Positions 1-7,082 are shown, numbered from the stretch's first letter. The stretch: 54,945 nt of DNA from Candidatus Bathyarchaeota archaeon (GCA_937873375.1 CALMWK010000061.1:1-54945), one strand, 5' to 3'. The notes: generated by a model not told the origin, from the sequence alone. A program made the numbers and translations.

Positions 1-2
1 AT

Positions 3-107
3 GACGCCTTCGATGGGGCAGAAACAAAGGTGATTGCACTCGTCAGGCATGTTTTCTCTACTTCCTTTGAGCATAGTTACTATATTACTATAAACTTGAT
101 AGTTTAA
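3..107 (+). CDS. possible C-terminal end of an upstream gene (partial)
   Basis: The third frame is open from the window edge to a TAA at 105-107 and would encode about 34 residues beginning DAFDGAETKVIALV. No start codon is visible, so it would be the tail of a gene that begins outside the window. The composition looks protein-like, but 34 residues are too few to assign a family. The stop overlaps the likely TATA box (agtttaaatg) of the next gene. It could also be noncoding. Confidence 0.3.
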   Translation, partial: DAFDGAETKVIALVRHVFSTSFEHSYYITINLIV

Positions 108-160
108 ATGCTTTACTTTGAATAGTTGCATTGCAGAAAAACTGGAGGTGATTTGTCAAA

Positions 161-328
161 ATGCATGAAGAATGCGGATGCGAACCTTCCATAAGCTGCA
201 ACTGTCAGCCTCACGGAAGACACTTCCTAACAAAAGAAGAAAAAATTAAACATCTGGAAAACTACGCTCAGGAACTCCAGAAAGAAATCGAAGCAGTAAA
301 CGAACGCATCAAAGAACTACGAAGCTAA
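161..328 (+). CDS. small Cys-rich protein with a C-terminal helix (55 aa)
   Basis: This gene is too short for the ORF track. A strong Shine-Dalgarno, GGAGGTGAT at 144-152, precedes the ATG, and a TATA-like agtttaaatg lies about 55 bases upstream. The product starts MHEECGCEPSISCNC: four cysteines in two CxC pairs within the first 15 residues, followed by a charged helix of roughly 30 residues with heptad-like spacing. The pattern suggests a small metal-binding head on a coiled coil. Similar short Cys-rich/coiled-coil proteins (DUF5320-like) occur in archaea, but I cannot confirm membership. The function is unknown. Confidence 0.75.
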   Translation: MHEECGCEPSISCNCQPHGRHFLTKEEKIKHLENYAQELQKEIEAVNERIKELRS

Positions 329-368
329 AAACCATCCAGCGGTTTACCAAAGAGACAAACCTGCCCCA

Positions 369-375
369 TTTTTTT
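369..375 (+). terminator. T-run terminator after the small Cys-rich gene
   Basis: A run of seven T on the coding strand lies about 40 bases after the stop of the small Cys-rich gene. It fits an archaeal oligo-T intrinsic terminator. There is no clear hairpin. Confidence 0.45.
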
Positions 376-427
376 ATTACAACACCCCCGAAAAATAACC
401 ATTTGCTCTTATGGTACAAGAATGCAG

Positions 428-470
428 TGGTGGGGTGCCCTGATTTGAACCAGAGTCTATAGAGTCCAAG
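428..470 (-). repeat. attL-like decayed copy of the 3' part of tRNA-Pro(UGG)
   Basis: These 43 bases match the 3' half of the intact tRNA-Pro at 1941-1984 with about four substitutions and one deleted base. Identity stops at the shared caag; beyond it the left copy runs into integrase code while the right copy completes the tRNA. An integrated element leaves exactly this pattern: the original tRNA 3' end is displaced to the far side and is then free to decay. The missing base also breaks the integrase reading frame. Confidence 0.75.
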
Positions 471-728
471 GGGTCCATAACTGTTGATTGGAACGAGTTT
501 AGGGCGTATTTGGATTCTAAGTATGTCCGGTCCTATGTAACCTCGCTTTTTGAGCATGCACACAAGTACCACCATTTACTGTGTGATGTTAATGGGATTC
601 ATCTCGCTAAGCAGACTGCTAGAAATAGCATTAAATGGTTTACCAATGCTTGGCTTAAGCGGGAACATGTAGAGTTTATGATGCCGAGCTTAAAGCTAAG
701 CTACCGCGCGCGTGAAATCACCGTGTAA
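444..728 (+). pseudogene. integrase C-part fragment (tyrosine recombinase, broken)
   Basis: The frame opens inside the left tRNA copy (FEPESIESKG) and continues WNEFRAYLDSKYVRSY then HKYHHLL and ARNSIK, the style of the N-terminal SAM-like domain of archaeal tyrosine integrases. A stop comes about 95 codons in, and no catalytic R..HxxR..Y region is present, so the catalytic half has been lost. The ORF track starts at TTG 510, but the coding resemblance extends back to the tRNA copy. A one-base deletion in the tRNA part separates it from the natural frame. Its 3' end overlaps the convergent cargo gene. Confidence 0.65.
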
Positions 729-1614
729 GGATTATTTTTGCTACGGTCCCATTTATTTCAGGGTGCTCATTGAGGTAGGCGTAAGTATGGTCTATGATTT
801 CGGCAGTGAACCAAAGTGGAACCGCTCTTTGAGTTATTACCTGATTGTTTTCTGGTATGTACTTCCAGCTGTCGACAATAACTACCACCACGCGCTCTAC
901 TGTTGGCCAAACAAAACTGTCAATTCCCGCGATTTCTTTTGTTATTGGCTGTCCATCTGCTTCAACGTTACCAAAATCAATTGTTTTGTTTGTAACAGGA
1001 GTATCCAGATTATCCTCAAGATAAACAAAAATAAGTGCTATAGTGTTTTGGGAAGCAACTTGTCCGGTATTTGTTAAAGTGATTCTAACTCTTCCTAGCT
1101 CTCGAAATGCTACATAGTCAAGTTTTACTTCAACTTTGGCTTCGAAAACGGCATTAGGCATGTTGATTGAAATAGGTAATGTTACATCGCCTGAAACTGT
1201 AATGTTCTGTTCAACGGTATATTGTTCATAATACGGAATAATGCTGAGTATATGTTTACCATACTCGATATTTCCGCTCTGCAACTCCCCGTTTTGCATC
1301 GTTGTTCCCACGTCTTTGCCATCAATAAGAACTGAAGCGTTATCTACGAATTTGCTTGTTTCTGTATCAGTTATGATTAATGTAATTGTTGCGTGTGGGC
1401 TTGGTGAAAGTGTTGGAGTTGATAACGGTGAAGTTGGTGAAGCTGATGGCGTGGATAATAATGTGGGTTCTGGAGAAGGTTTTTGGGTTGATTGGTCCGT
1501 TGTGGGGTGGTAGCTTATTGCTATAGCTGCTATGATGAAGGCCACTATCAGGAGGGCAATTATTACTTTTATTATTCTCCAGTTTAATCCTGAGAAGTGG
1601 AATTTTAGAATCAT
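718..1614 (-). CDS. membrane-anchored extracytoplasmic protein, cargo of the integrated remnant
   Basis: About 298 residues. A short basic N-terminus precedes one membrane segment (about residues 17-36), a Ser/Thr/Pro-rich stalk (about 40-75) and a beta-rich exterior. The part around VDNASVLIDGKDVGTT resembles a PEGA-like or carboxypeptidase-regulatory fold, followed by an Ig-like region. I prefer ATG 1614 over the TTG at 1626, because an AT-rich TATA-like block (about 1631-1645) would place transcription start near 1614, giving a leaderless message. It is the only gene inside the tRNA-bounded remnant. The function is unknown; a surface or adhesion role is inferred from architecture. Confidence 0.7.
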   Translation of the reverse strand: MILKFHFSGLNWRIIKVIIALLIVAFIIAAIAISYHPTTDQSTQKPSPEPTLLSTPSASPTSPLSTPTLSPSPHATITLIITDTETSKFVDNASVLIDGKDVGTTMQNGELQSGNIEYGKHILSIIPYYEQYTVEQNITVSGDVTLPISINMPNAVFEAKVEVKLDYVAFRELGRVRITLTNTGQVASQNTIALIFVYLEDNLDTPVTNKTIDFGNVEADGQPITKEIAGIDSFVWPTVERVVVVIVDSWKYIPENNQVITQRAVPLWFTAEIIDHTYAYLNEHPEINGTVAKIILTR

Positions 1615-1765
1615 CCTATTTACCAAATAATATTATGCATAATAGAATGAATGTTTTTCGGAAAAGCAACTCAATTTACGGAGCGCGTGCTGAACTTTTA
1701 TGTAAGCTGAAAAGACCAACTTTATAGCAATAAGTTCCCTTCGGATGCGCACGGGTGCGAATACA

Positions 1766-2023
1766 ATGACTTCCAAAGGTAATGTTGTTCTTTATTTAGA
1801 CAGAGACTTGGTTGAAAAGTCGAAAGAATATGGCTTTAACTTGAGTAAGACGTTTGAAAACCACTTAAAACACCTAATAACGCAGTTCTCGGAGGGCAAT
1901 TTGGTGAATAACTTTGATTTAGCTAAGAATGAAAAGTCAGTGGTGGGGCTGCCCGGATTTGAACCGGGGTCTATAGAGCCCAAGTCTACAAGCCTGGACC
2001 AAGCTAGCCGACAGCCCCGCTGA
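1766..2023 (+). CDS. ribbon-helix-helix N-part of a split integrase, tail read through tRNA-Pro
   Basis: From ATG 1766 the product starts MTSKGNVVLYLDRDLVEKSK, a beta strand plus two helices typical of RHH/CcdA-antitoxin-type DNA-binding domains. The rest, GLPGFEPGSIEPKS onward, is the antisense of the tRNA-Pro gene and ends just beyond it. TATA tttatag (1721-1727) places transcription start near 1752, favouring 1766 over the upstream ATG 1745. In frame, this fragment would join the left fragment at the tRNA core to give RHH domain, tRNA-encoded linker and integrase. On its own it may survive as a small DNA-binding protein. It could also be classed as a pseudogene. Confidence 0.6.
   Translation: MTSKGNVVLYLDRDLVEKSKEYGFNLSKTFENHLKHLITQFSEGNLVNNFDLAKNEKSVVGLPGFEPGSIEPKSTSLDQASRQPR
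1941..1984 (-). repeat. attR-like core within tRNA-Pro(UGG)
   Basis: This 44-base block, the encoded CCA plus the 3' half of tRNA-Pro, is the intact counterpart of 428-470. In the integration model the element supplied this 3' half, which restored a functional tRNA. Confidence 0.7.
1944..2018 (-). tRNA. tRNA-Pro(UGG)
   Basis: The minus strand folds as a complete cloverleaf: acceptor GGGGCTG/CAGCCCC, D stem GGCT/GGCT, anticodon stem GTAGA/TCTAT with loop CTTGGGC (anticodon TGG), T arm CCCGG-TTCAAAT-CCGGG, discriminator A. CCA is encoded at 1941-1943. No intron is seen. A TATA-like tttttatgg lies about 40 bases upstream of the 5' end. It is the att site of the adjacent integrated remnant. Confidence 0.95.
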
Positions 2024-2168
2024 AGGTTTCAGAGAACATAATTTGGCAAGCACCATAAAAACCTTAGCCAAACAACAACTGGCTTTAGTTGGAGCCTAAC
2101 AGAATTCTTCTGTAAAAAAGGGTATGACGGCTGTAGCAAATTTTTTTGCAAAAGTTCAGCGGTGTTGT

Positions 2169-2522
2169 TTATTTTCTTCTTACGTCACACTGCAAAACTT
2201 TGGGGCAGACCAAGCATTCGTCGGGTATCTGTCCGCTGCCGCCGACTCCTGCAGGACCCAGCAGTCCACTGAAATGTGCGCATTTTGCTGGGGAATCAAA
2301 AACTTTCGGCGGGTAATCAACGGGTTTTACGTCGACGATTTTCGTGTTTTCGGTGACTATGTCGATTTTGGACATGCAGAACGGGCAAGCGTAGTAGGAT
2401 TGTCGGGTTACGCCTGACTTGTCGGTTAAAACGGTGGGCTTCTCAAACGTTTTTTCGCAGCCCTTGTAGGGGCAACGCAAATGCTCATCGTGTCCGTGCC
2501 CGTGGAACCACTGCAAATCCAA
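2169..2522 (-). CDS. small multi-CxxC zinc-binding protein
   Basis: 117 residues from a TTG codon. GGAGG-like gggaggg sits about 11 bases upstream; a second TTG two codons in is the alternative start. Cysteine groups run in order LRCPYKGCEK, YYACPFCMSK, KCAHF, ECLVCPKVLQCD, so at least one zinc-ribbon site (CPYKGC plus CPFC) is likely, with a second C-terminal cluster of Cys/His. The N-terminus carries a HGHGHDEH-type run that may also bind metal. I do not recognise a named family. It sits alone between two tRNA genes on the same strand. A nucleic-acid or protein-binding role is inference. Confidence 0.75.
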   Translation of the reverse strand: MDLQWFHGHGHDEHLRCPYKGCEKTFEKPTVLTDKSGVTRQSYYACPFCMSKIDIVTENTKIVDVKPVDYPPKVFDSPAKCAHFSGLLGPAGVGGSGQIPDECLVCPKVLQCDVRRK

Positions 2523-2651
2523 ATTCTTCTGCCCTCCCTAAACACATCTGGATCATCTGCAATCGTGATTCTTAATAAACATATCCGTCTGTTTGTACAA
2601 CAAAAAAACACAACAAAAACCACCAAAAACACGCTGAAAAACAGAATGTGG

Positions 2652-2725
2652 AGCCTCGAGCGGGCCTTGCTCCCGCGGCCTGCTGCTTACAAGGCAGCCG
2701 CTCTACTGGGCTGAGCTATCGAGGC
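2652..2725 (-). tRNA. tRNA-Thr(UGU) with a non-canonical T loop
   Basis: The cloverleaf is complete: acceptor GCCTCGA/TCGAGGC, D arm GCTC/GAGC, anticodon stem GCTGC/GCAGC with loop CTTGTAA (anticodon TGT), T stem GCGGG/CCCGC, discriminator T, CCA encoded at 2649-2651. The T loop reads AGCAAGG instead of TTCRANY: C56 and A58 are kept but T54 and T55 are not. All stems are intact, so this is not an obvious pseudogene. A TATA-like cttttattt lies about 45 bases upstream. Confidence 0.88.
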
Positions 2726-2759
2726 ATCCCCTAAACGCCCAGAACACACATACATGAAA

Positions 2760-3334
2760 AACTACACAAATAAAAGTTACTGCTAAAAGTGGTTGGAATT
2801 TCGGGTTGGGTTCGGCTAATTGTTTAAACAGACTGCTTCAAGAACTTTGAGGGCACATTTGAGGTGTAGGTGGTGTTTTCGTCTTTTCGTGCACTGCCAT
2901 TGAAAGCAACAACCTTCATCGTGAACATACACACTCCAAACAATCTAAACGGGAAAAGAACAATAAAAAACTAACGCGCCAAAACCAGCCTTTTTGAGCC
3001 GAATTCCGCCGAAACGCGCCTTTCCCAGCCGCAGACTAAACCCGAATCTGAACCCTGAATCAAAAACTGGGCTCAAAATGGGCAGTTCAAAAGAGGGGGG
3101 AGGGGGTAGATGAAAAGATGGGGACCTATCAGAGGTCGAAAACATGTTCGCAACTACAAATAATAGCCCATGGTTCCGCGCCAAACAGCAGAGCAGAAAA
3201 ACTTCGCTTTTCGGTTGGACAACTTTCAAGCTGCAACCGCAACTTTCAGGCAGATTTGGATGAAGATTCAGCCAAAACCCAAAAACCAAAACATATGTCC
3301 AGAAACATAAAAAAACACTAATCAAACAGATAGT
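2760..3334. other. intergenic region without a supported gene
   Basis: ORFs listed here (2945-3325 minus, 3118-3321 plus) lack a ribosome site, a promoter fit or protein-like composition. The only visible structure is a G-rich stretch, G6-A-G5 at 3095-3106 and G4 at 3120-3123. The promoter for the first ammonium transporter begins at the right edge. Confidence 0.6.
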
Positions 3335-3344
3335 CTTATATACT
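3335..3344 (+). promoter_or_regulatory. TATA box of first amt gene
   Basis: cttatatact lies 68 bases before the ATG at 3412, predicting a leader of about 40 bases. It is the only good TATA match in the upstream region. Confidence 0.6.
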
Positions 3345-3411
3345 TTAACGCGATAAATGCACAGAAAACACAGAAATCAATTAACAAACGTCAAAAAGAG
3401 GAATGTGAAAA

Positions 3412-4665
3412 ATGAGCGCAGGAGACATATCATGGGTCCTAACCGCAACCGCCCTAGTAATGCTAATGACACCAGCATTAGGCTTCTTCTACGGCGGATT
3501 AGTCAGAAGAAAAAACCTCGTATCCACCATAGTCCAGTGCCTAGTCATATACGCAGTCATAGCCGTCGTATGGGCACTCTGGGGATACAGCATGGTCTTC
3601 GGACCAAGCATCAACGGAGTCATCGGCGACCTCTCACTATTCGGACTCAACAACATAACCATACACACACCATACGGTTCAATACCTGAACTGCTATTCT
3701 TCGCCTTCCAACTACAGTTTGCCGCTATCACACCCGCACTCATGGTAGGCGCATTCGCGGAACGCATCAAATTCCGCACCTTACTCATCTTCAGCGTACT
3801 CTGGTTAACACTCATCTACGTACCCATCGCACACTGGGTCTGGAACCCCCACGGATGGCTACTCGGCATAGGCGCCATTGACTTCGCAGGCGGCATCGTC
3901 GTCCACATCGCAGCAGGCTTCTCAGCACTCGCAGCAGCCCTCGTCGTAGGCCCGAGACGAAAAGGATGCGTCACACCATGGAAAGACCACATGAAAACCT
4001 TAGATGTAAAAGAAACACCAGAGAAACCAACCAACATCCCCTACGTCATCTTAGGCGCAGCACTCCTATGGTTCGGATGGTTCGGATTCAACGCAGGCAG
4101 CGCACTGGCAGCAAACGAGCTCGCAGTCTCAGCCTTCGTCACCACAAACCTAGCCGCAGCCGCAGCCGGAGTCAGCTGGATGATCATGGACTGGATAATT
4201 AAAGGCAAACCCTCAGCAGTCGGCATATCCATCGGTGTAGTCGTTGGTCTCGTCGCCATAACCCCCGCAGCAGGCTTCGTCAGCGTATCCTCAGCACTAA
4301 TCATCGGCCTACTAGCAGGCGTCATCAGCAACCTCATAGCAGGTTGGAGAGCAGGCAGATCCCGAATAGACGACACCTTAGATGTCTTTGCATGCCACGG
4401 CATGGGCGGACTCTGGGGCTCAATAGCAGTCGGCCTATTCGCCATCGCATCAGTCAACGGCGTAAACGGCCTACTCTACGGCAACCCAGGCCAACTGGTT
4501 GCTCAGCTGATAGCCGTCGGCGTAGTCGTGCCCTTCGCATTCGTAGGCTCGTACTTGCTATTGAAGCTACTCAACAGGTTCTCCCCGCTAAGGGTGAGCC
4601 CAGAAGCAGAAGATGCAGGCTTAGACCTTAGTGAACACGGCGAAGAAGCATACTGCCTAGAATAA
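3412..4665 (+). CDS. amt: ammonium transporter, Amt family (copy 1)
   Basis: 417 residues and about 11 membrane helices, normal for Amt. It conducts ammonium/ammonia across the cytoplasmic membrane. The pore twin histidines are visible as VVH (H165, in DFAGGIVVH) and DVFACHGMGG (H329), and the AFAER and FGWFGFNAGS motifs are present. The loop near residues 180-210 is longer and more polar than usual. A second, T/G-richer copy follows 250 bases downstream with its own promoter. No PII (GlnB/GlnK) gene, the usual archaeal amt partner and regulator, lies in the window. Synonymous codon choice leans strongly to C and A endings compared with copy 2. Confidence 0.96.
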   Translation: MSAGDISWVLTATALVMLMTPALGFFYGGLVRRKNLVSTIVQCLVIYAVIAVVWALWGYSMVFGPSINGVIGDLSLFGLNNITIHTPYGSIPELLFFAFQLQFAAITPALMVGAFAERIKFRTLLIFSVLWLTLIYVPIAHWVWNPHGWLLGIGAIDFAGGIVVHIAAGFSALAAALVVGPRRKGCVTPWKDHMKTLDVKETPEKPTNIPYVILGAALLWFGWFGFNAGSALAANELAVSAFVTTNLAAAAAGVSWMIMDWIIKGKPSAVGISIGVVVGLVAITPAAGFVSVSSALIIGLLAGVISNLIAGWRAGRSRIDDTLDVFACHGMGGLWGSIAVGLFAIASVNGVNGLLYGNPGQLVAQLIAVGVVVPFAFVGSYLLLKLLNRFSPLRVSPEAEDAGLDLSEHGEEAYCLE

Positions 4666-4703
4666 GCACAGACTCAAAAGCCCAAAAGGCTCCACCCCTT
4701 CCC

Positions 4704-4709
4704 TTTTTT
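4704..4709 (+). terminator. T-run terminator after amt copy 1
   Basis: Six T on the coding strand about 40 bases after the stop, preceding an AT-rich gap and a new promoter. Confidence 0.45.
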
Positions 4710-4852
4710 AGTAACCTTCAGTCAAACTGAATTTTGGACATTTTTCAGGTTTAAAACCAAAGCCACAACAAAAAATGGACAAACATTCAAACTACACGAC
4801 ATAAAATCGCCAATAATCCATTTTTCCCAAAATTTACATTATAAATGTATTG

Positions 4853-4860
4853 TTTAAATA
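4853..4860 (+). promoter_or_regulatory. TATA box of second amt gene
   Basis: tttaaata lies 58-65 bases before the preferred ATG at 4918, predicting a leader of about 30 bases. It indicates that the two amt genes are separately transcribed. Confidence 0.6.
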
Positions 4861-4917
4861 TTTGAATGTGGTGAATGAATGTAAAATTAGATAGAAAACT
4901 TGAAAGAAGGCACAAAC

Positions 4918-6195
4918 ATGTCTGCAGGCGATGTTGCATGGGTTTTAATGGCTACAGCTCTCGTCATGGTCATGACTCCAGCGTTGGCTTTCTTTTACGG
5001 CGGATTAGTCCGCAGAAAAAACCTTGTCTCCACGTTAGTTCAATGCATAATAATCTTTGCAGTAGTTAGTCTCATCTGGCTTTTTTGTGGTTACAGCCTC
5101 GTTTTTGGCCCAAGTTTCCACGGCATAATAGGCAACCTGTCTTTGGCAGGACTCACCCATATCGGAATAAACGACGTCAGTCCTTACGCACCAGCCATCC
5201 CTGAACTGCTGTTTTTTGCATTCCAACTAAAATTTGCAGCAATCACACCTGCGTTAATTATTGGTGCGTGTGCTGAAAGAGTACGGTTCCGTTCTTTGCT
5301 CATTTTTGTCGTTTTGTGGTCTATTTTCATTTACTCGCCTATTGCCCACTGGATGTGGAACACCGACGGTTGGTTACGGGCTCTAGGTGCCGTTGACTTT
5401 GCAGGTGGCATCGTTGTGCACATTGCCGCGGGTTTATCTGCTTTGGCGGCTGCGTTGATTGTGGGCAGAAGAAGAGGTTGCGTTTACTGGAAAGACCACA
5501 TGAAAGCTATAGGTGGAAAAGGTGGGAGTGCACCTATGCCTCAGACCACAGAGTTCAAACCCACAAACATTCCCTATGTAATTTTAGGTGCGGGTCTGCT
5601 GTGGTTCGGCTGGTTTGGCTTCAATGGAGGCAGTGCACTTGCCGCAGACAGCTTGGCTGTTTCAGCTGTAGTTGTTACTAACTTGGCTGCAGGTGCAGCA
5701 GCGGTAAGTTGGATGATTCTGGAGTGGATAACTAAAGGGAAACCTTCAGCAGTCGGCATAGCGGTTGGCGCCGTCTGTGGACTGGCAGCGGTTACAGCTG
5801 CGGCAGGCTACGTTAACGTCACTTCTGCAGTAATTATTGGTTTAGCGGCAGGAGTAATCTCTAATCTGGTAGCTAATTGGCGTGCAGGGAGGTCAAGAAT
5901 TGATGACACTTTAGATGTTTTTGCGTGTCATGGCATTGGAGGTATCTTGGGCGCTATAGGTGTGGGATTGTTTGCAACAACGATGGTTAACAACGTGTCA
6001 GGGTTATTCGAAGGCAACATGTATCAATTGGGTGCGCAAATTCTAGCTGTGGGCGTTGTTTCCGCTTTTGCTTTCTTTGGTTCATATCTATTGCTGAAAT
6101 TGGTTAATGTTTTCTCCCCGTTGAGAGTCAGTGCTGAAGAAGAAGATGCAGGGTTAGACTTAAGTCAGCATGGCGAAGAAGCATACAATCTATAA
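4918..6195 (+). CDS. amt: ammonium transporter, Amt family (copy 2)
   Basis: 425 residues from ATG 4918. I chose this start because MSAGDVAWVL aligns with MSAGDISWVL of copy 1, and gaaagaagg just upstream can serve as ribosome site; the track start at 4900 adds six residues. The twin-His motifs DFAGGIVVH and DVFACHGIGG, the FGWFGFNGGS motif and about 11 helices are all present. The cytosolic loop around residues 180-210 differs most from copy 1, with a Gly/Pro-rich insert, so the copies may answer to different regulators. Strong similarity throughout suggests duplication, while codon use differs clearly (more T/G third positions). Confidence 0.96.
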   Translation: MSAGDVAWVLMATALVMVMTPALAFFYGGLVRRKNLVSTLVQCIIIFAVVSLIWLFCGYSLVFGPSFHGIIGNLSLAGLTHIGINDVSPYAPAIPELLFFAFQLKFAAITPALIIGACAERVRFRSLLIFVVLWSIFIYSPIAHWMWNTDGWLRALGAVDFAGGIVVHIAAGLSALAAALIVGRRRGCVYWKDHMKAIGGKGGSAPMPQTTEFKPTNIPYVILGAGLLWFGWFGFNGGSALAADSLAVSAVVVTNLAAGAAAVSWMILEWITKGKPSAVGIAVGAVCGLAAVTAAAGYVNVTSAVIIGLAAGVISNLVANWRAGRSRIDDTLDVFACHGIGGILGAIGVGLFATTMVNNVSGLFEGNMYQLGAQILAVGVVSAFAFFGSYLLLKLVNVFSPLRVSAEEEDAGLDLSQHGEEAYNL

Positions 6196-6211
6196 CGGGA
6201 CAAATCTGAGC

Positions 6212-6243
6212 TTTTTGCTTCATTTTTCAGTTATCTTTTATTT
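6212..6243 (+). terminator. T-rich terminator region after amt copy 2
   Basis: Several T4-T5 runs on the coding strand follow the stop within 20-50 bases, consistent with multi-site archaeal termination before the next promoter. Confidence 0.45.
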
Positions 6244-6345
6244 TCAGCTTTTCAAGGCAGATTTTTTGGTAGACTGTAAAATGTGCAAGATTTAAATGTC
6301 AAAGTTCGCCATTTGGTTATATCAAAAATTCATGTGACACTGAAC

Positions 6346-7038
6346 ATGTCGTTGCTGACTGAAATCTCCAACCCGTATCTTGCTTCTCTCGCATTGGGCT
6401 TATTCTCTGGGTTGGTGTTCTGCACATCGGCATGTCTTCCATACATTACAAGTTACATTGCAGGTGTCGGGGCAGGCTTCCGTAAAGGCGTAGTCATAAC
6501 AATCATCTACAATGGTGGACGTGTAACCGCCTATGCTTTAATTGGTGCCGCCATAGGAATTTTCAAGCTGTCCATAGGTGACGCAATTTTCACATCATAC
6601 CAAAACTATGCCCTGCTCGCTTTAGGTATAGTTTCCATTGTAATCGGGGTAAACATGATTCTCAAAAGCAGAAAAACCACCTGCACAGAAGGTTGCGCCG
6701 CACAAAACATCAAAAAACCAAACGGAAAAGGTTTAGCTGGAAGATTTGACTTCCAAGCGTTCTCTTTGGGCTTAACCCGAGGCTTAATCGTTTGCCCCTT
6801 GCTGGCACCCGTGCTACTTTACTCAGTTACTTCCTCAACACCAGTCGACAGTTTCCTCTTAGCGTTCCTGTTTGGTATAGGAACAGCTTTATCACCGTTG
6901 ATGCTGATTGGTGGAGTAACAGGCTGGCTACTTAACAAGGCGCCGCTGTTCCGCAAATGGGTATCAATCGCAGGTGGAGTGGTGCTCATCGGGCTTGGGA
7001 TAAGCGCGCTGGTAAACGCAATTACCGTATCACCGTAA
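6346..7038 (+). CDS. CcdA/DsbD-like thiol-disulfide membrane protein
   Basis: 230 residues and about six helices. The first helix carries FCTSACLP (C26 and C30) and the fourth carries VCPLLAP (C150), the two half-sites by which CcdA/DsbD-beta proteins relay reducing equivalents across the membrane. A loop CTEGC (about 113-117) is an added Cys pair. I prefer ATG 6346 over 6283: the TATA-like gatttaaatg lies at about 6289, so transcription would start near 6320. It precedes the Fe-S reductase operon and could support thiol redox for it, but that link is positional only. The UreH/sulfite-exporter-like branch of the same superfamily is an alternative name. Confidence 0.8.
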   Translation: MSLLTEISNPYLASLALGLFSGLVFCTSACLPYITSYIAGVGAGFRKGVVITIIYNGGRVTAYALIGAAIGIFKLSIGDAIFTSYQNYALLALGIVSIVIGVNMILKSRKTTCTEGCAAQNIKKPNGKGLAGRFDFQAFSLGLTRGLIVCPLLAPVLLYSVTSSTPVDSFLLAFLFGIGTALSPLMLIGGVTGWLLNKAPLFRKWVSIAGGVVLIGLGISALVNAITVSP

Positions 7039-7082
7039 CAACGCGAATAAAACTTTAACCTAAAAAGTGAGTGATAAACCCT

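Larger units (their letters stand above)
428..1984. mobile_element. remnant of a tRNA-Pro-integrated element with split integrase
   Basis: The segment lies between two direct copies of the tRNA-Pro 3' region. It holds, left to right, the C-part of an integrase reading out of the left copy, one membrane-anchored cargo gene on the minus strand, and the N-part of an integrase reading into the right copy. That order is what SSV-type integration gives when attP lies inside int. At 1.56 kb, with a catalytic region missing, it is a heavily deleted relic, not an active element. The boundaries are the outer edges of the repeat cores. Confidence 0.7.

Noticed and set aside
309-575. 88-residue minus-strand ORF
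   Set aside because: Shadow of the tRNA-derived repeat and the integrase fragment; no start signal.
2481-2714. ORF MLIVSVPVEPLQIQILL... ending in LLPRPAAYKAAALLG
   Set aside because: Its second half is the antisense translation of tRNA-Thr and the first half overlaps the start of the zinc-binding gene; not a protein gene.
2945-3325. 126-residue ORF on the minus strand
   Set aside because: No ribosome site or promoter and a composition unlike neighbouring proteins; treated as chance.
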